64,000 bases of DNA from CAWFGS01 sp963815535 (GTDB lineage: Bacteria > Pseudomonadota > Alphaproteobacteria > Sphingomonadales > Sphingomonadaceae): contig CAWFGS010000003.1 of the NCBI GenBank assembly GCA_963815535.1, positions 248,001-312,000 of the forward strand, in the 5' to 3' direction. Position numbers and translations under genes: made by a program. This document shows positions 1 to 9,054 of this stretch, piece after piece. Each line of letters starts with the position of its first letter. Position 1 is the stretch's first letter. The notes under the pieces are model-generated. The model was not told where the DNA came from. It saw only the letters and a program-made list of their open reading frames with translations, and did no database searches.

Positions 1-1
1 C

Positions 2-454
2 CTGATGGGCAAGTTCGATCCCGATCAGGGGGTCCGCGATATCGAGGCGGCGATCAAATGGGCGCGGGCGCAAACCGATGGCGGGAAAGTCGGCGCGGTC
101 GGATATTGCCTGGGCGGGAAGCTGGCCTACATGACCGCCGCGCGCACCGATTCCGATGCCACCGTCGGGTATTATGCAGTCGGCGTCGATGAAATGCTGG
201 GCGAGTCGAAAGCGATTGCCAACCCCCTGATGCTGCATATTCCCGAAGAGGACGGCTTCGTCAGCAAAGACGCGCAAGCCGCGATGCATGATGGGCTGGA
301 CGATCACGACAAAGTGACTTTGCACGATTACGCCGGCCTCGATCACGGTTTCGCCACGCAATTCGGCGAGCGGCGCGACGAAGAAGGCGCGACGCTGGCG
401 GATGACCGCACCGATGCGTTTTTCGCCGAACATCTGACCGCGAAGGGCGCGTAA
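2..454 (+). CDS. Dienelactone hydrolase family protein (C-terminal part)
   Basis: This is the C-terminal part of an alpha/beta hydrolase of the dienelactone hydrolase family; the start lies left of the window. The nucleophile elbow GYCLGG, with cysteine as nucleophile, sits about 33 residues after the first visible Met. The catalytic histidine is in GLDHGF about 35 residues before the end. The family hydrolyses cyclic esters and lactones, but the substrate here cannot be told. The frame is open from base 2 and ends in TAA, one base before the next gene's ATG, so the two are probably cotranscribed. Confidence 0.85.
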   Translation: MMGKFDPDQGVRDIEAAIKWARAQTDGGKVGAVGYCLGGKLAYMTAARTDSDATVGYYAVGVDEMLGESKAIANPLMLHIPEEDGFVSKDAQAAMHDGLDDHDKVTLHDYAGLDHGFATQFGERRDEEGATLADDRTDAFFAEHLTAKGA

Positions 455-455
455 T

Positions 456-2063
456 ATGGCCAAGAACGCCCTGTTGGCCCCCCGCACGATCATCCCGGTC
501 GTGCTGCTGGCGCTGACCATATCGTTCATCATGTATCTGCCCGCCCCCTGGGCGATCGGCGGCACTGCGCTGTTCAGCGCCGGGCTGGTGGTGGCGATCT
601 GGGATCTGTTTCAGGACGATCACGCTTTACGGCGCAATTACCCGCTGCTGGGCCGGATCCGCTGGTATATGGAGGATTTGCGCCCCTTCGTACGCGCCTA
701 TTTCATCGAAGGCGATCTGGATGGCCGCCCGTTCAGCCATCAGGAGCGCGCGCTGGTCTATGCCCGCGCCAAGGGGGAACTCGATTCCCACCCGATGGGT
801 ACGGAGCTGGACGTTTATTCCGACGAATACGAATGGCTGAGCCATTCGGTCGCGCCCAACGATCGACTGCCCGAAGAATGGCGGCTGACCGTGGGGAAGG
901 ACACGTGCACGAAACCCTATGCAACCTCGCTGCTGAATATTTCCGCCATGAGTTTCGGATCGCTGTCGGCCAATGCGATCGAGGCGTTGAATCTCGGCGC
1001 GAAGCAGGGCGGGTTCGCGCATAATACGGGCGAGGGCAGCATCAGCCGTTACCACCGCAAGCATGACGGCGATCTGATCTGGGAAATCGGCAGCGGGTAT
1101 TTCGGATGCCGCGCGGATGATGGCGGGTTCGATCCGGCGAAATTCACCGACAATGCCAGCGACGACCGGGTCAAGATGATCGAGGTCAAACTGAGCCAGG
1201 GCGCGAAACCGGGTCATGGCGGCGTTCTGCCGGGCAGCAAGGTGACGGAGGAAATCGCCGAGGCGCGCGGCATTCCGGTGGGCGAGGATTGCAATTCCCC
1301 CGCCGCGCATCGCACTTTTTCCACCCCCATCGAAATGCTGGAATGGATCACCCGCTTGCGCGATTTGTCGGGCGGAAAACCCGTCGGCATGAAAATGTGC
1401 GTGGGCAAACCGCACGAAGTCATGGCGATCGGCAAGGCGATGGTCGAAACCGGTCTGCATCCCGATTTCATAACCGTCGATGGCGCGGAAGGCGGCACGG
1501 GCGCAGCCCCGCTGGAACTTAGCAATTCGGTCGGTATGCCGCTGCGCGAAGGGACGATCTGGATCCGCAACATGCTGGTGGGTACAGGCTTCAAGGGGCG
1601 GGTAAAAATGGCGACGTCGGGCAAGATCCATTCCGGCGCGCAAATGGCCAAGAGCTTCGCAATGGGGGCCGACTGGTGCAATGCGGCGCGCCCGTTCATG
1701 TTCGCGCTGGGCTGCGTGCAATCGATGCAATGCCATCGCGGCGATTGCCCCACCGGCGTCGCAACGCAGGAAGAATGGCGGCAACGCGGACTGGTGGTGG
1801 AGGACAAGGCGCCGCGCGTTGCCCGTTTCCACCACGCGACGCTGCATTCGATGCGCGAAATCGTCATCGCGATGGGCCTTGAATTGCCGTGGCAGATCAC
1901 GCCCCACGACATGCGCGAGCGCGTCAACGGCGCGCGGTCCGACGCGATCGACCGGATATACAAATTCGTGGAGGAAGGCGCATTGGTGACGGATGCCGAC
2001 AGCACCTATATCGGCCATCAATGGAACGCGGCGCGGGCGGACAGTTTCCGGCGCGCAGCGTGA
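456..2063 (+). CDS. FMN-binding glutamate synthase family protein, membrane anchored
   Basis: The 535-residue protein is intact. Residues 10-55 hold two hydrophobic helices, and the rest is a glutamate synthase alpha-subunit-like FMN barrel. Visible family marks are SAMSFGSLS, the glycine-rich DGAEGGTGAAP phosphate-binding stretch, and the cysteine cluster CHRGDCPTG that carries the 3Fe-4S cluster in glutamate synthases. There is no glutaminase (amidotransferase) domain, so it is not a complete GOGAT. Stand-alone proteins of this kind are widespread in proteobacteria and their reaction is not settled. It starts one base after the hydrolase gene. Confidence 0.88.
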   Translation: MAKNALLAPRTIIPVVLLALTISFIMYLPAPWAIGGTALFSAGLVVAIWDLFQDDHALRRNYPLLGRIRWYMEDLRPFVRAYFIEGDLDGRPFSHQERALVYARAKGELDSHPMGTELDVYSDEYEWLSHSVAPNDRLPEEWRLTVGKDTCTKPYATSLLNISAMSFGSLSANAIEALNLGAKQGGFAHNTGEGSISRYHRKHDGDLIWEIGSGYFGCRADDGGFDPAKFTDNASDDRVKMIEVKLSQGAKPGHGGVLPGSKVTEEIAEARGIPVGEDCNSPAAHRTFSTPIEMLEWITRLRDLSGGKPVGMKMCVGKPHEVMAIGKAMVETGLHPDFITVDGAEGGTGAAPLELSNSVGMPLREGTIWIRNMLVGTGFKGRVKMATSGKIHSGAQMAKSFAMGADWCNAARPFMFALGCVQSMQCHRGDCPTGVATQEEWRQRGLVVEDKAPRVARFHHATLHSMREIVIAMGLELPWQITPHDMRERVNGARSDAIDRIYKFVEEGALVTDADSTYIGHQWNAARADSFRRAA

Positions 2064-2101
2064 TAGGCCGGTTTTAACTCTTGCGCGTTAAGCGGGGGCG
2101 A

Positions 2102-3233
2102 ATGAACGCGCCCCGCAAAATCCTGACCCTGTTCGGCACTCGGCCCGAAGCGATCAAGCTGTTCCCGCTGTGCCATCGGCTGGCGCAGGATGATCGGTTC
2201 GTCGCGCGCGTGGCGGTGTCCGGGCAGCATCGCGGCATGCTGGACCAGGTGTTGGATATTGCCGGACATCGTGCCCGATCACGACCTCGATGTAATGCGG
2301 CCCGACCAGTCGCTCGACGCGCTGACGGCGCGATTGCTGACCGGACTGGGCGAAATCTGCGACCGCGAGCGGCCCGATATGGTCGTGGTGCAGGGCGATA
2401 CGGCCACCGCCATGTGCGGCGCGCTGGCAGCGTATTACCGCAAGATCCCGGTTTGCCATGTGGAGGCCGGTTTGCGGAGCGGCAATCTGTATCATCCCTG
2501 GCCGGAGGAAGCGAACCGGAAGATCATCGGCAGTTTCGCCAGCCTGCATTGCGCGCCGACCCAAACCGCCGCCGATGCCTTGCTGGCGGAAAACATCGAT
2601 CCCGCCAATGTCCACGTTACCGGCAATACGGTGATCGACGCGCTGCATTGGGTTACGGCCAAAATTGCGCGCGAACCTGCACTGGCTGCCGATCTTGCCC
2701 CGTTGGAGCAACGGTTCGCCGGAAAGCGCATCATCGGGCTGACCAGCCACCGGCGCGAGAATTTCGGCGACGGTATGCGTGCGATCGCGGATGCCGTGAT
2801 CGCTATTGCGAAGCGGCCCGATGTGGCGGTGATCTTCCCCGTCCATCTCAACCCCAACGTCCGCGCGATCATGGACGACGCGCTGGGCGGGCTGGACAAT
2901 GTCGCGATGATAGAGCCGCTCGATTATCCCCATTTCGCGCGATTGATCGATATCAGCACCCTGATGCTGACCGACAGCGGCGGGGTGCAGGAAGAAGCGC
3001 CCGCGCTGGGTAAACCTGTTTTGGTGATGCGCGAAACGACCGAACGGCCAGAGGGCGTGGAAGCGGGAACGGCTTTGCTGGTCGGGACCGACAGCGCGCG
3101 TATCGTGGCGGAAACGACGCGTTTGCTGGACGATCCCACCGCCTATGAAACGATGGCGCGGGCGCATAATCCGTTCGGCGATGGGCGTTCCAGCGGGCTG
3201 ATCGCGGATTTGCTGGCTTCGTTTCAGTCTTGA
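2102..3233 (+). CDS. wecB: UDP-N-acetylglucosamine 2-epimerase (one frameshift)
   Basis: It converts UDP-GlcNAc to UDP-ManNAc in the cytoplasm for surface polysaccharide synthesis. Family marks are FGTRPEAIK at the N-terminus, GQHRGMLDQ, the HVEAGLRSG segment, TSHRREN and DSGGVQEEA. The frame changes near base 2262, where one extra base splits the conserved LDI(A)GIVPDHDLD stretch. Both halves match the family end to end and give a normal length of about 376 residues. An ATG at 2102 follows a purine-rich AGCGGGGG stretch. A palindromic repeat begins four bases after the stop. Confidence 0.92.
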
Positions 3234-3236
3234 TTT

Positions 3237-3386
3237 ACGCGGAGACGCAGAGGCGCGGAGATTTAGTATTTTGCGGCGATGCCGCTTTCAAGACATCGGA
3301 TCGTGCATCTCGATCCGACTTAACGAATTCGAGAGCGGCTTCGCCGCAATATGCTGCATACTCCCCGTGCCTCTGCGTCTCCGCAT
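3237..3386. repeat. Long imperfect palindromic repeat between wecB and wecC
   Basis: The outer arms (3237-3260 and 3361-3386) share an uninterrupted 16-base inverted match, GCGGAGACGCAGAGGC, with its reverse complement. Nested arms at 3271-3289 and 3331-3349 pair at 17 of 19 positions. An inner 7-base stem, CGGATCG/CGATCCG, lies at 3297-3317. Together they fold into one hairpin about 150 bases long. No ORF is evident. It resembles dispersed MITE or REP-like palindromes and may act as a terminator or mRNA-stability element between wecB and wecC. Confidence 0.8.
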
Positions 3387-3482
3387 GATCGATCCAGCCA
3401 AGCTGTGCGAACCATCGTTACCGCAATATTTACCCCTGCACCCTAACGCTTGCGCCGAGTTATACAGGGACTGCAGAACACC

Positions 3483-4789
3483 ATGCGCGGCGATATCAAA
3501 CCATCAGTATGCGTCATCGGGCTGGGCTATATCGGTCTGCCCACCGCCGCCATCATCGCGCGGGCGAACTGCCCGGTGCTGGGCATCGACGTCTCGCAGA
3601 ACGTGGTCGATACGATCAATCGCGGGGAAATCCATATCGAGGAAGTCGATCTCGACGGCCTCGTGCGCGGGGTGGTGCAACGCGGGCTGTTGACTGCCAG
3701 CACGCAGGTTCGGCCCGCCGATGTGTTCGTGATCGCCGTACCGACGCCCTTTGCGAAAGACGGCCAGCATACGCCCGACACGTCCTACGTCATGGCCGCC
3801 GCCACCGAAGTCGCGGGCGTGGTGAAGAAAGGCGACACCATCATTCTGGAATCGACCTGTCCGGTCGGCACGACGGAGGCGATGCGCGATCTGATCCACG
3901 GCCTGCGCCCCGATCTGGCGCTGCCCGGCCTGACAGACGGCACCGCCGACATCGCAATCGCCTATTGCCCCGAACGCGTGCTGCCGGGCAGGATACTGGA
4001 AGAACTGACCAACAACGATCGGTCCATCGGCGGCATTACGCCGCGTTGCGCGAGCAAGGCGCTGGCGTTCTACAAACGGTTCGTGCGCGGAACCTGCGTC
4101 ACCACCGATGCGCGGTCGGCGGAAATGACGAAGCTGACCGAAAACGCCTATCGCGACGTCAACATCGCTTTCGCCAACGAATTGAGCATGATCGCCGACG
4201 CTCAAGGGTCTGGATGTGTGGGAAGTGATCCGCCTCGCCAACCGGCATCCGCGCGTCAACATCCTGCAGCCCGGCCCCGGCGTGGGCGGGCATTGCATCG
4301 CGGTCGATCCCTGGTTCATCGTCCACGGCGCGCCCGACCATTCGCCGCTGATCCGCACCGCGCGGGAAGTCAACGACGGCAAGATGCACCATGTCGTCGA
4401 TCAGGCAAAGCGCATGATTGCGGACAATCCCGGCGTGCCGGTCGCGTGCCTGGGCCTCGCCTTCAAAGCCAATATCGACGATTTCCGCGAAAGCCCCGCC
4501 CGATATGTCGCGGCCAGCCTCGCGCGCGAATTCGGTGATCGGGTGCGGATCGTGGAACCTTACGCGGGCGAACTGCCGCGCGAATTTGCGGGCACGGGCG
4601 CGACCGCTGATCGATATCGACACCGCGCTGGAGGAATGCGGCATCCTGATCCCGCTGGTCGATCACGACGTGTTCCGCGTCATCCCGGCGGAAGAACGGG
4701 CCCATGCGCTGGTGTACGACACGCGCGGCATCTGGCCCGATCAGCCTGCGACCGTCGCCACACCGCCCGCGTTGCGCCTGGCGAAATGA
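3483..4789 (+). CDS. wecC: UDP-N-acetyl-D-mannosamine dehydrogenase (two frameshifts)
   Basis: It oxidises UDP-ManNAc to UDP-ManNAcA with two NAD, the step after WecB. The NAD-binding motif VIGLGYIGLPTA lies near residue 13. The catalytic cysteine is in GPGVGGHCIAVDPWF, and the C-terminal UDP-binding domain has LAFKANIDDFRESP. The frame changes near 4201 and 4606, each explained by one extra base. The repaired length is about 435 residues, normal for WecC. The TGA stop overlaps the ATG of the next dehydrogenase (ATGA), so the two are translationally coupled. Confidence 0.92.
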
Positions 4790-6111
4790 ACGTCCAGTCC
4801 CGCCTGTCCCCCCTGGCAACCGATCCGGCACAGGTGGTGGAAACCATCGCCGTGGTCGGGCTGGGCTATGTCGGTCTGCCCGTCGCCATCGCGCTGGCTC
4901 GCCATTTCCCCGCCGTCACCGGCTTCGACATTGCCGAGGGCAGAGTGGCGGCGCTGCAGGACGGTCACGACTGGACCGGAGAGATTTCGGATGGCGACAT
5001 GGCGTCGTCCACCTTGCGATACACTGGTGATGCGGACGCCTTGCGCGATGCGAGCTTCATCATCGTCACCGTGCCGACCCCGATCGACGGGGAGAATCGA
5101 CCCGATCTCGGCCCGATGGAAGCAAGCTGCAAGCTGATCGGTCCACGCCTGAAACCGGGCGCGGTGGTGGTGTTCGAATCCACCGTCTATCCCGGTTTGA
5201 CCGAAGAGTTCTGCGGCCCCTTGCTGGAAGCGGCGTCGGGCCTTCGATGCGGCGTGGACTTCACTTTGGGCTACAGCCCGGAACGCATCAATCCGGGCGA
5301 CAGGGTCCATCGGCTGGAAACCATCGTCAAGATCATCGCGGGGCAGGACGACGCCACGCTGTCACGTCTGCGCGATGTCTATGGTGCGGTAGTGCAGGCC
5401 GGATTGCACGAAGCGCCCAGCATCAAGGTGGCGGAAGCTGCGAAAGTCATCGAAAACACGCAGCGCGATCTCAACATCGCGCTGATGAACGAAGTGGCGC
5501 TTATATTCGACCGGATGGGTATCCGCACGGCGGACGTGCTGGCCGCCGCGGGGACGAAGTGGAACTTCCTGCCCTTCACCCCCGGTCTGGTCGGCGGGCA
5601 CTGCATCGGGGTCGATCCCTATTATCTGACGACCGCCGCCGAACGGGTCGGTCATCGCCCGGAAGTCATCCTGGCCGGGCGGCGCATCAATGACGACATG
5701 GGCGCGTTCGTGGCGCGCAAGACGATCAAGCTGCTGATACAGGCGGGCGTGAACGTTCACGACGCGCGGATCGGCATTCTGGGCCTGACGTTCAAGGAAA
5801 ACGTGCCCGATCTTCGCAACAGCCGCGTGCCCGATATCGTCAACGAATTGCGCGATTACGGGGTGGAACCGATGGTCCACGACCCCCTCGCCAAGCGGGA
5901 GGAGGCGATGCGCGAATACGGGCTGGGCCTTGCAGAGCTGGACGATCTGACTGCGCTCGACGCGCTGATCTACGCCGTCGATCATGCCGCATTTGCGGGG
6001 CGTATGGGCGATATCGTGGCGCAATGCGGCAATCCGCCGGTCCTGATCGACGTCAAATCGCGTTTCCCCGAAGGTGCGCTGCTGCCCGATACGCGTTACT
6101 GGAGCCTTTAG
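4786..6111 (+). CDS. tviB: UDP-N-acetylhexosamine 6-dehydrogenase, TviB/WbpO type
   Basis: This intact 441-residue member of the UDP-glucose/GDP-mannose dehydrogenase family has the Rossmann motif VVGLGYVGLPVA, the active-site cysteine in GLVGGHCIGVDPYY and the C-terminal domain GLTFKENVPDLRNS. These features match the Vi-antigen TviB and WbpO type, which makes UDP-GlcNAcA or UDP-GalNAcA. It lies directly after wecC with an ATGA overlap, giving two paralogous dehydrogenases in a row that probably feed different acidic sugars to one polysaccharide. Substrate assignment is by family resemblance only. Confidence 0.87.
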   Translation: MNVQSRLSPLATDPAQVVETIAVVGLGYVGLPVAIALARHFPAVTGFDIAEGRVAALQDGHDWTGEISDGDMASSTLRYTGDADALRDASFIIVTVPTPIDGENRPDLGPMEASCKLIGPRLKPGAVVVFESTVYPGLTEEFCGPLLEAASGLRCGVDFTLGYSPERINPGDRVHRLETIVKIIAGQDDATLSRLRDVYGAVVQAGLHEAPSIKVAEAAKVIENTQRDLNIALMNEVALIFDRMGIRTADVLAAAGTKWNFLPFTPGLVGGHCIGVDPYYLTTAAERVGHRPEVILAGRRINDDMGAFVARKTIKLLIQAGVNVHDARIGILGLTFKENVPDLRNSRVPDIVNELRDYGVEPMVHDPLAKREEAMREYGLGLAELDDLTALDALIYAVDHAAFAGRMGDIVAQCGNPPVLIDVKSRFPEGALLPDTRYWSL

Positions 6112-6133
6112 GCCCTGATAGGAATATTCGACC

Positions 6134-7131
6134 ATGCGCGTTCTCATCACCGGTGTCGCCGGGTTCATCGGTTCGACTCTCGCCCGCCGCCTGCTCGCGC
6201 GCGGCGACAGTGTGGTGGGGATCGACAATCTGAACGATTATTACTCCGTCGCGCTGAAGAAGGATCGGCTGGCCGCGATCCGGCAGGACGCGGGCAACCG
6301 GTTCGCTTTTTACGAACTCGATTTTGCCGACCATTCCACGATGCAGGCGGCGCTGGCAGAGGAGCAATTCGACCGCATCGTGCATCTGGGCGCGCAAGCG
6401 GGCGTCCGGTACTCGATCGAAAATCCCCACGCCTATGTTCAGGCCAATCTCGTCGGGCATTTGAACATGCTGGAAATCGCGCGTCATCGCGGAGTGGAAC
6501 ACATGGTCTATGCCAGTTCCAGCAGCGTCTATGGCGGAAACACCAAACTGCCGTTTTCCGTGGACGACCGCGTCGATCACCCGCTGTCGCTATACGCCGC
6601 GACGAAGAAGGCGGACGAATTGATGAGCGAAACCTACGCCCATCTCTACCGTCTGCCGCTGACGGGCCTGCGGTTCTTCACCGTCTATGGCCCGTGGGGG
6701 CGGCCCGACATGATGATGTGGATTTTCACCAAGGCCATCTTGGCGGGTGAACCGATCCCGGTGTTCAATCAATGGCGATATGTATCGCGATTTCACCTAT
6801 ATCGACGATATCGTGTCGGGTGTCGTCGCTTGCCTCGACAGTCCGCCTGCCGACGATGGAATGGCAAAGGCGGGCGGCAGCGCGAAACCGCATGCGCTGT
6901 ACAATATCGGGAACAATCGCAGCGAGCATCTGATGAAAGTGATCGATCTGCTGGAGGGTGCGTGCGGCCGCAAGGCGGAGCGGCAAATGCTGCGAAATGC
7001 AGCCCGGCGACGTTGCGCGCACCTATGCCGATATCGATGCGATTTCAGCCGATCTGAATTATAAGCCGACCACTCCGGTAGAAGTCGGCGTGCCGAATTT
7101 CGTTCGATGGTATCGCGACTATCAAACCTGA
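6134..7131 (+). CDS. NAD-dependent UDP-sugar epimerase, UDP-glucuronate 4-epimerase-like (two frameshifts)
   Basis: This is an extended short-chain dehydrogenase with GVAGFIGSTLA at the N-terminus, the SSSSVYG serine motif and the catalytic pair YAATK. The stretch DNLNDYYS is typical of bacterial UDP-glucuronate epimerases (LpsL/TviC group). The frame changes near 6772 and 6992. Removing one base at each restores VFNNGDMYRDFTYIDD and the C-terminus ending WYRDYQT. The total is about 331 residues, normal for the family. It closes the nucleotide-sugar block, and a parS-like site lies immediately downstream. Confidence 0.88.
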
Positions 7132-7147
7132 CGTTTCACGTGAAACA
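7132..7147. promoter_or_regulatory. parS: parS-like ParB binding site
   Basis: The sequence CGTTTCACGTGAAACA contains a perfect 14-base palindrome, GTTTCACGTGAAAC. It matches 15 of 16 positions of the bacterial chromosomal parS form TGTTTCACGTGAAACA. It lies in the 21-base gap between the convergent ends of the epimerase gene and fabI. ParB loads at such sites to position the origin region. I saw no second copy in this window. The parA/parB genes are not here, but mipZ, whose product binds ParB, is at 58.4 kb. Confidence 0.85.
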
Positions 7148-7152
7148 TCGCA

Positions 7153-7956
7153 TCAGTCGAGTGCGATATCCGGCGCATCTTCCTGCTTCATACCCACAAC
7201 ATGATAACCGCCATCGACATGGTGGACTTCGCCCGTGACGCCGGATGAAAGATCGGACAGGAAATAGACGCCGGCCCCGCCGACATCGTCGATCGTGACG
7301 TTGCGGCGCAGCGGGGCGTTCAATTCGTTCCATTTAAGAATGTAGCGGAAATCGCCGATCCCGCTTGCCGCCAAAGTCTTGATCGGCCCCGCGCTGATCG
7401 CGTTGACCCGAATGTTCTGCGGCCCCAGGTCGTTGGCGAGATATTGCACGCTGGTTTCCAGCGCCGCCTTTGCCACCCCCATGACATTGTAATGCGGAAT
7501 GACTTTTTCCGCACCGTAATAGGTCAGCGTCACGATCGAGCCACCGTTCGGCATCATGGCACTCGCCCGCTTCGCCACCGCGACCAGCGAGTAGGCGGAA
7601 ATGTTCATCGTCATCAGAAAATTGTCGAGGCTGGTGTCGAGATATTGGCCGCGCAATTCGTTCTTGTCGGAAAAACCGATCGCATGAACCACGAAATCGA
7701 TCGTGTCCCAGCGTTCTTTCAACGTCGCAAATGCCCCATCCAGCGCGTCCATGTCGGACACGTCGCATTCGAAAGTGAAATCCGATCCCAGCTTTTCCGC
7801 CAGCGGTTTCACCCGCTTGCCCAACGCGTTCCCCTGATAGGAGAATGCCAGTTCCGCGCCCTGTTCGGACAGCTGTTTCGCGATCCCCCAGGCAAGCGAT
7901 TTGTCGTTGGCGAGGCCCATGATCAGCCCGCGTTTTCCTGCCATCAATCCGTTCAT
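7153..7956 (-). CDS. fabI: Enoyl-[acyl-carrier-protein] reductase (NADH)
   Basis: This intact 267-residue FabI catalyses the last reductive step of each fatty-acid elongation cycle. The N-terminal cofactor loop reads GLANDKSLAWGIA. The catalytic Tyr and Lys lie in YNVMGVAK, with the upstream YYGAEK tyrosine motif. The C-terminal domain carries DDVGGAGVYFLSD. Length and motif order match the family. It converges on the epimerase gene, with the parS-like palindrome between them. The BrkB-family gene upstream overlaps its start by four bases, so the two are probably co-transcribed. Confidence 0.96.
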   Translation of the reverse strand: MNGLMAGKRGLIMGLANDKSLAWGIAKQLSEQGAELAFSYQGNALGKRVKPLAEKLGSDFTFECDVSDMDALDGAFATLKERWDTIDFVVHAIGFSDKNELRGQYLDTSLDNFLMTMNISAYSLVAVAKRASAMMPNGGSIVTLTYYGAEKVIPHYNVMGVAKAALETSVQYLANDLGPQNIRVNAISAGPIKTLAASGIGDFRYILKWNELNAPLRRNVTIDDVGGAGVYFLSDLSSGVTGEVHHVDGGYHVVGMKQEDAPDIALD

Positions 7957-9017
7957 GCGACCAAATCACCTTCCAGCAAATCGTGCGGTCCGTCCTCTTC
8001 CGGCTCCGCCAGCGCGGCGTTCAGTTCCGCGCCGACCACCATGCCTAGCCCGACCAGCCAGAAAAAGAAAAGCGCGATCATCATCCCTGCCAGACTGCCA
8101 TAGGTCGCGTCGTAGGAGAAGAATGTCCGCAGCACCGGCGGCAGGGCGATCGTCACCGCGACCCACCACGCCGTCACCATCAGCGCACCGGGCCATTTGG
8201 GATATGCGCGAGTGCGGTATTGCTGCGGCGTCAGGGTGTAGAACAGCATGTAGATCGATCCGAACAGCCCAAGCGCAGGCACGATGCGCGACAGCGACAG
8301 ATCGGCGATCACGTCGGTCAGCCACGGGAAATAGGCGGCGATGAATTGCTGCGCCGTGCCGATCATCACTTGCGCGATCAGGGACAGCATCAGCAGGATG
8401 ACGGCGATCACGATGATCCCGGTCGACAGCAATCGCGATTTCCAGAACGCCTGCGTGGCTTCGGTTCCGTATGCGCGGCGCAGCATGTCGCGTATGGTTT
8501 CGATCAAGCTGCCCACGGTCCACAGGCCGACCGCGCCGCCCGCCCATAACAGCCAGCCCGACCGCGCATCAATGACGTCGCGCGCCACCGGGCCGATCAC
8601 TTCGGCGACGACAGGCGGCAGGGCCATCAGGATGGCATCGATGCTGGCCGCGCGGTCGGCGCTTTCGCCCAACGCGGAAAACACTGCCGCGCCAGTGATG
8701 AAGAAGGGGAAAATCGCCAGCATCGCCATATAGGCGAGGTTGCCGGCATGAATGAAGCCGTCGTTGAACGTGCCGACTGCAATGCGCTTGATCACTTCGA
8801 AAACGCGCGTGCCCGGCCCCATCTTACGGTTGATGCGAGCGCGCAGTTTCGCGCTGCGGCGCGCTTCGGGCGAATGGGACGCTTTCAGCCGGAATTGCGG
8901 CGGCGGCTGGGTATTGGTGGCCAGAATGATCGGTTCCCCGTCGGCGCGGTTCGCCCTGACGCTGGGCCGGTCGGCAGGCTTCATGGGTTTGCGCGAACCG
9001 GTCATCCGGGCGACCAT
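7953..9017 (-). CDS. YihY/BrkB family inner-membrane protein
   Basis: After a basic N-terminal tail this protein has six hydrophobic segments, starting with the typical NLAYMAMLAIFPFF helix and ending FFWLVGLGMVVGAELNAAL. It belongs to the YihY/BrkB (formerly RNase BN) family, whose function is unresolved. The acidic C-terminus EPEEDG is common in alphaproteobacterial members. The start is uncertain: ATGs at 9017 and 9005 both avoid the DnaJ-family gene ending at 9055, and the frame stays open to 9101. Its stop overlaps the fabI start by four bases. Confidence 0.85.
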   Translation of the reverse strand: MVARMTGSRKPMKPADRPSVRANRADGEPIILATNTQPPPQFRLKASHSPEARRSAKLRARINRKMGPGTRVFEVIKRIAVGTFNDGFIHAGNLAYMAMLAIFPFFITGAAVFSALGESADRAASIDAILMALPPVVAEVIGPVARDVIDARSGWLLWAGGAVGLWTVGSLIETIRDMLRRAYGTEATQAFWKSRLLSTGIIVIAVILLMLSLIAQVMIGTAQQFIAAYFPWLTDVIADLSLSRIVPALGLFGSIYMLFYTLTPQQYRTRAYPKWPGALMVTAWWVAVTIALPPVLRTFFSYDATYGSLAGMMIALFFFWLVGLGMVVGAELNAALAEPEEDGPHDLLEGDLVA

Positions 9018-9054
9018 GGCAGCCTGTCGGACGGCAAGCGTGACGGCAAACGCG

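Noticed and set aside
627..2021. Long antisense open frame (464 codons) over the glutamate-synthase-like gene
   Set aside because: It is a shadow of a GC-rich gene; its translation is low-complexity His/Arg/Ala with no family motif, while the plus strand has complete family signatures.
2074..2095. CtrA-like site (two TTAA half-sites)
   Set aside because: The half-sites are 10 bases apart, not the 7 of the CtrA consensus.
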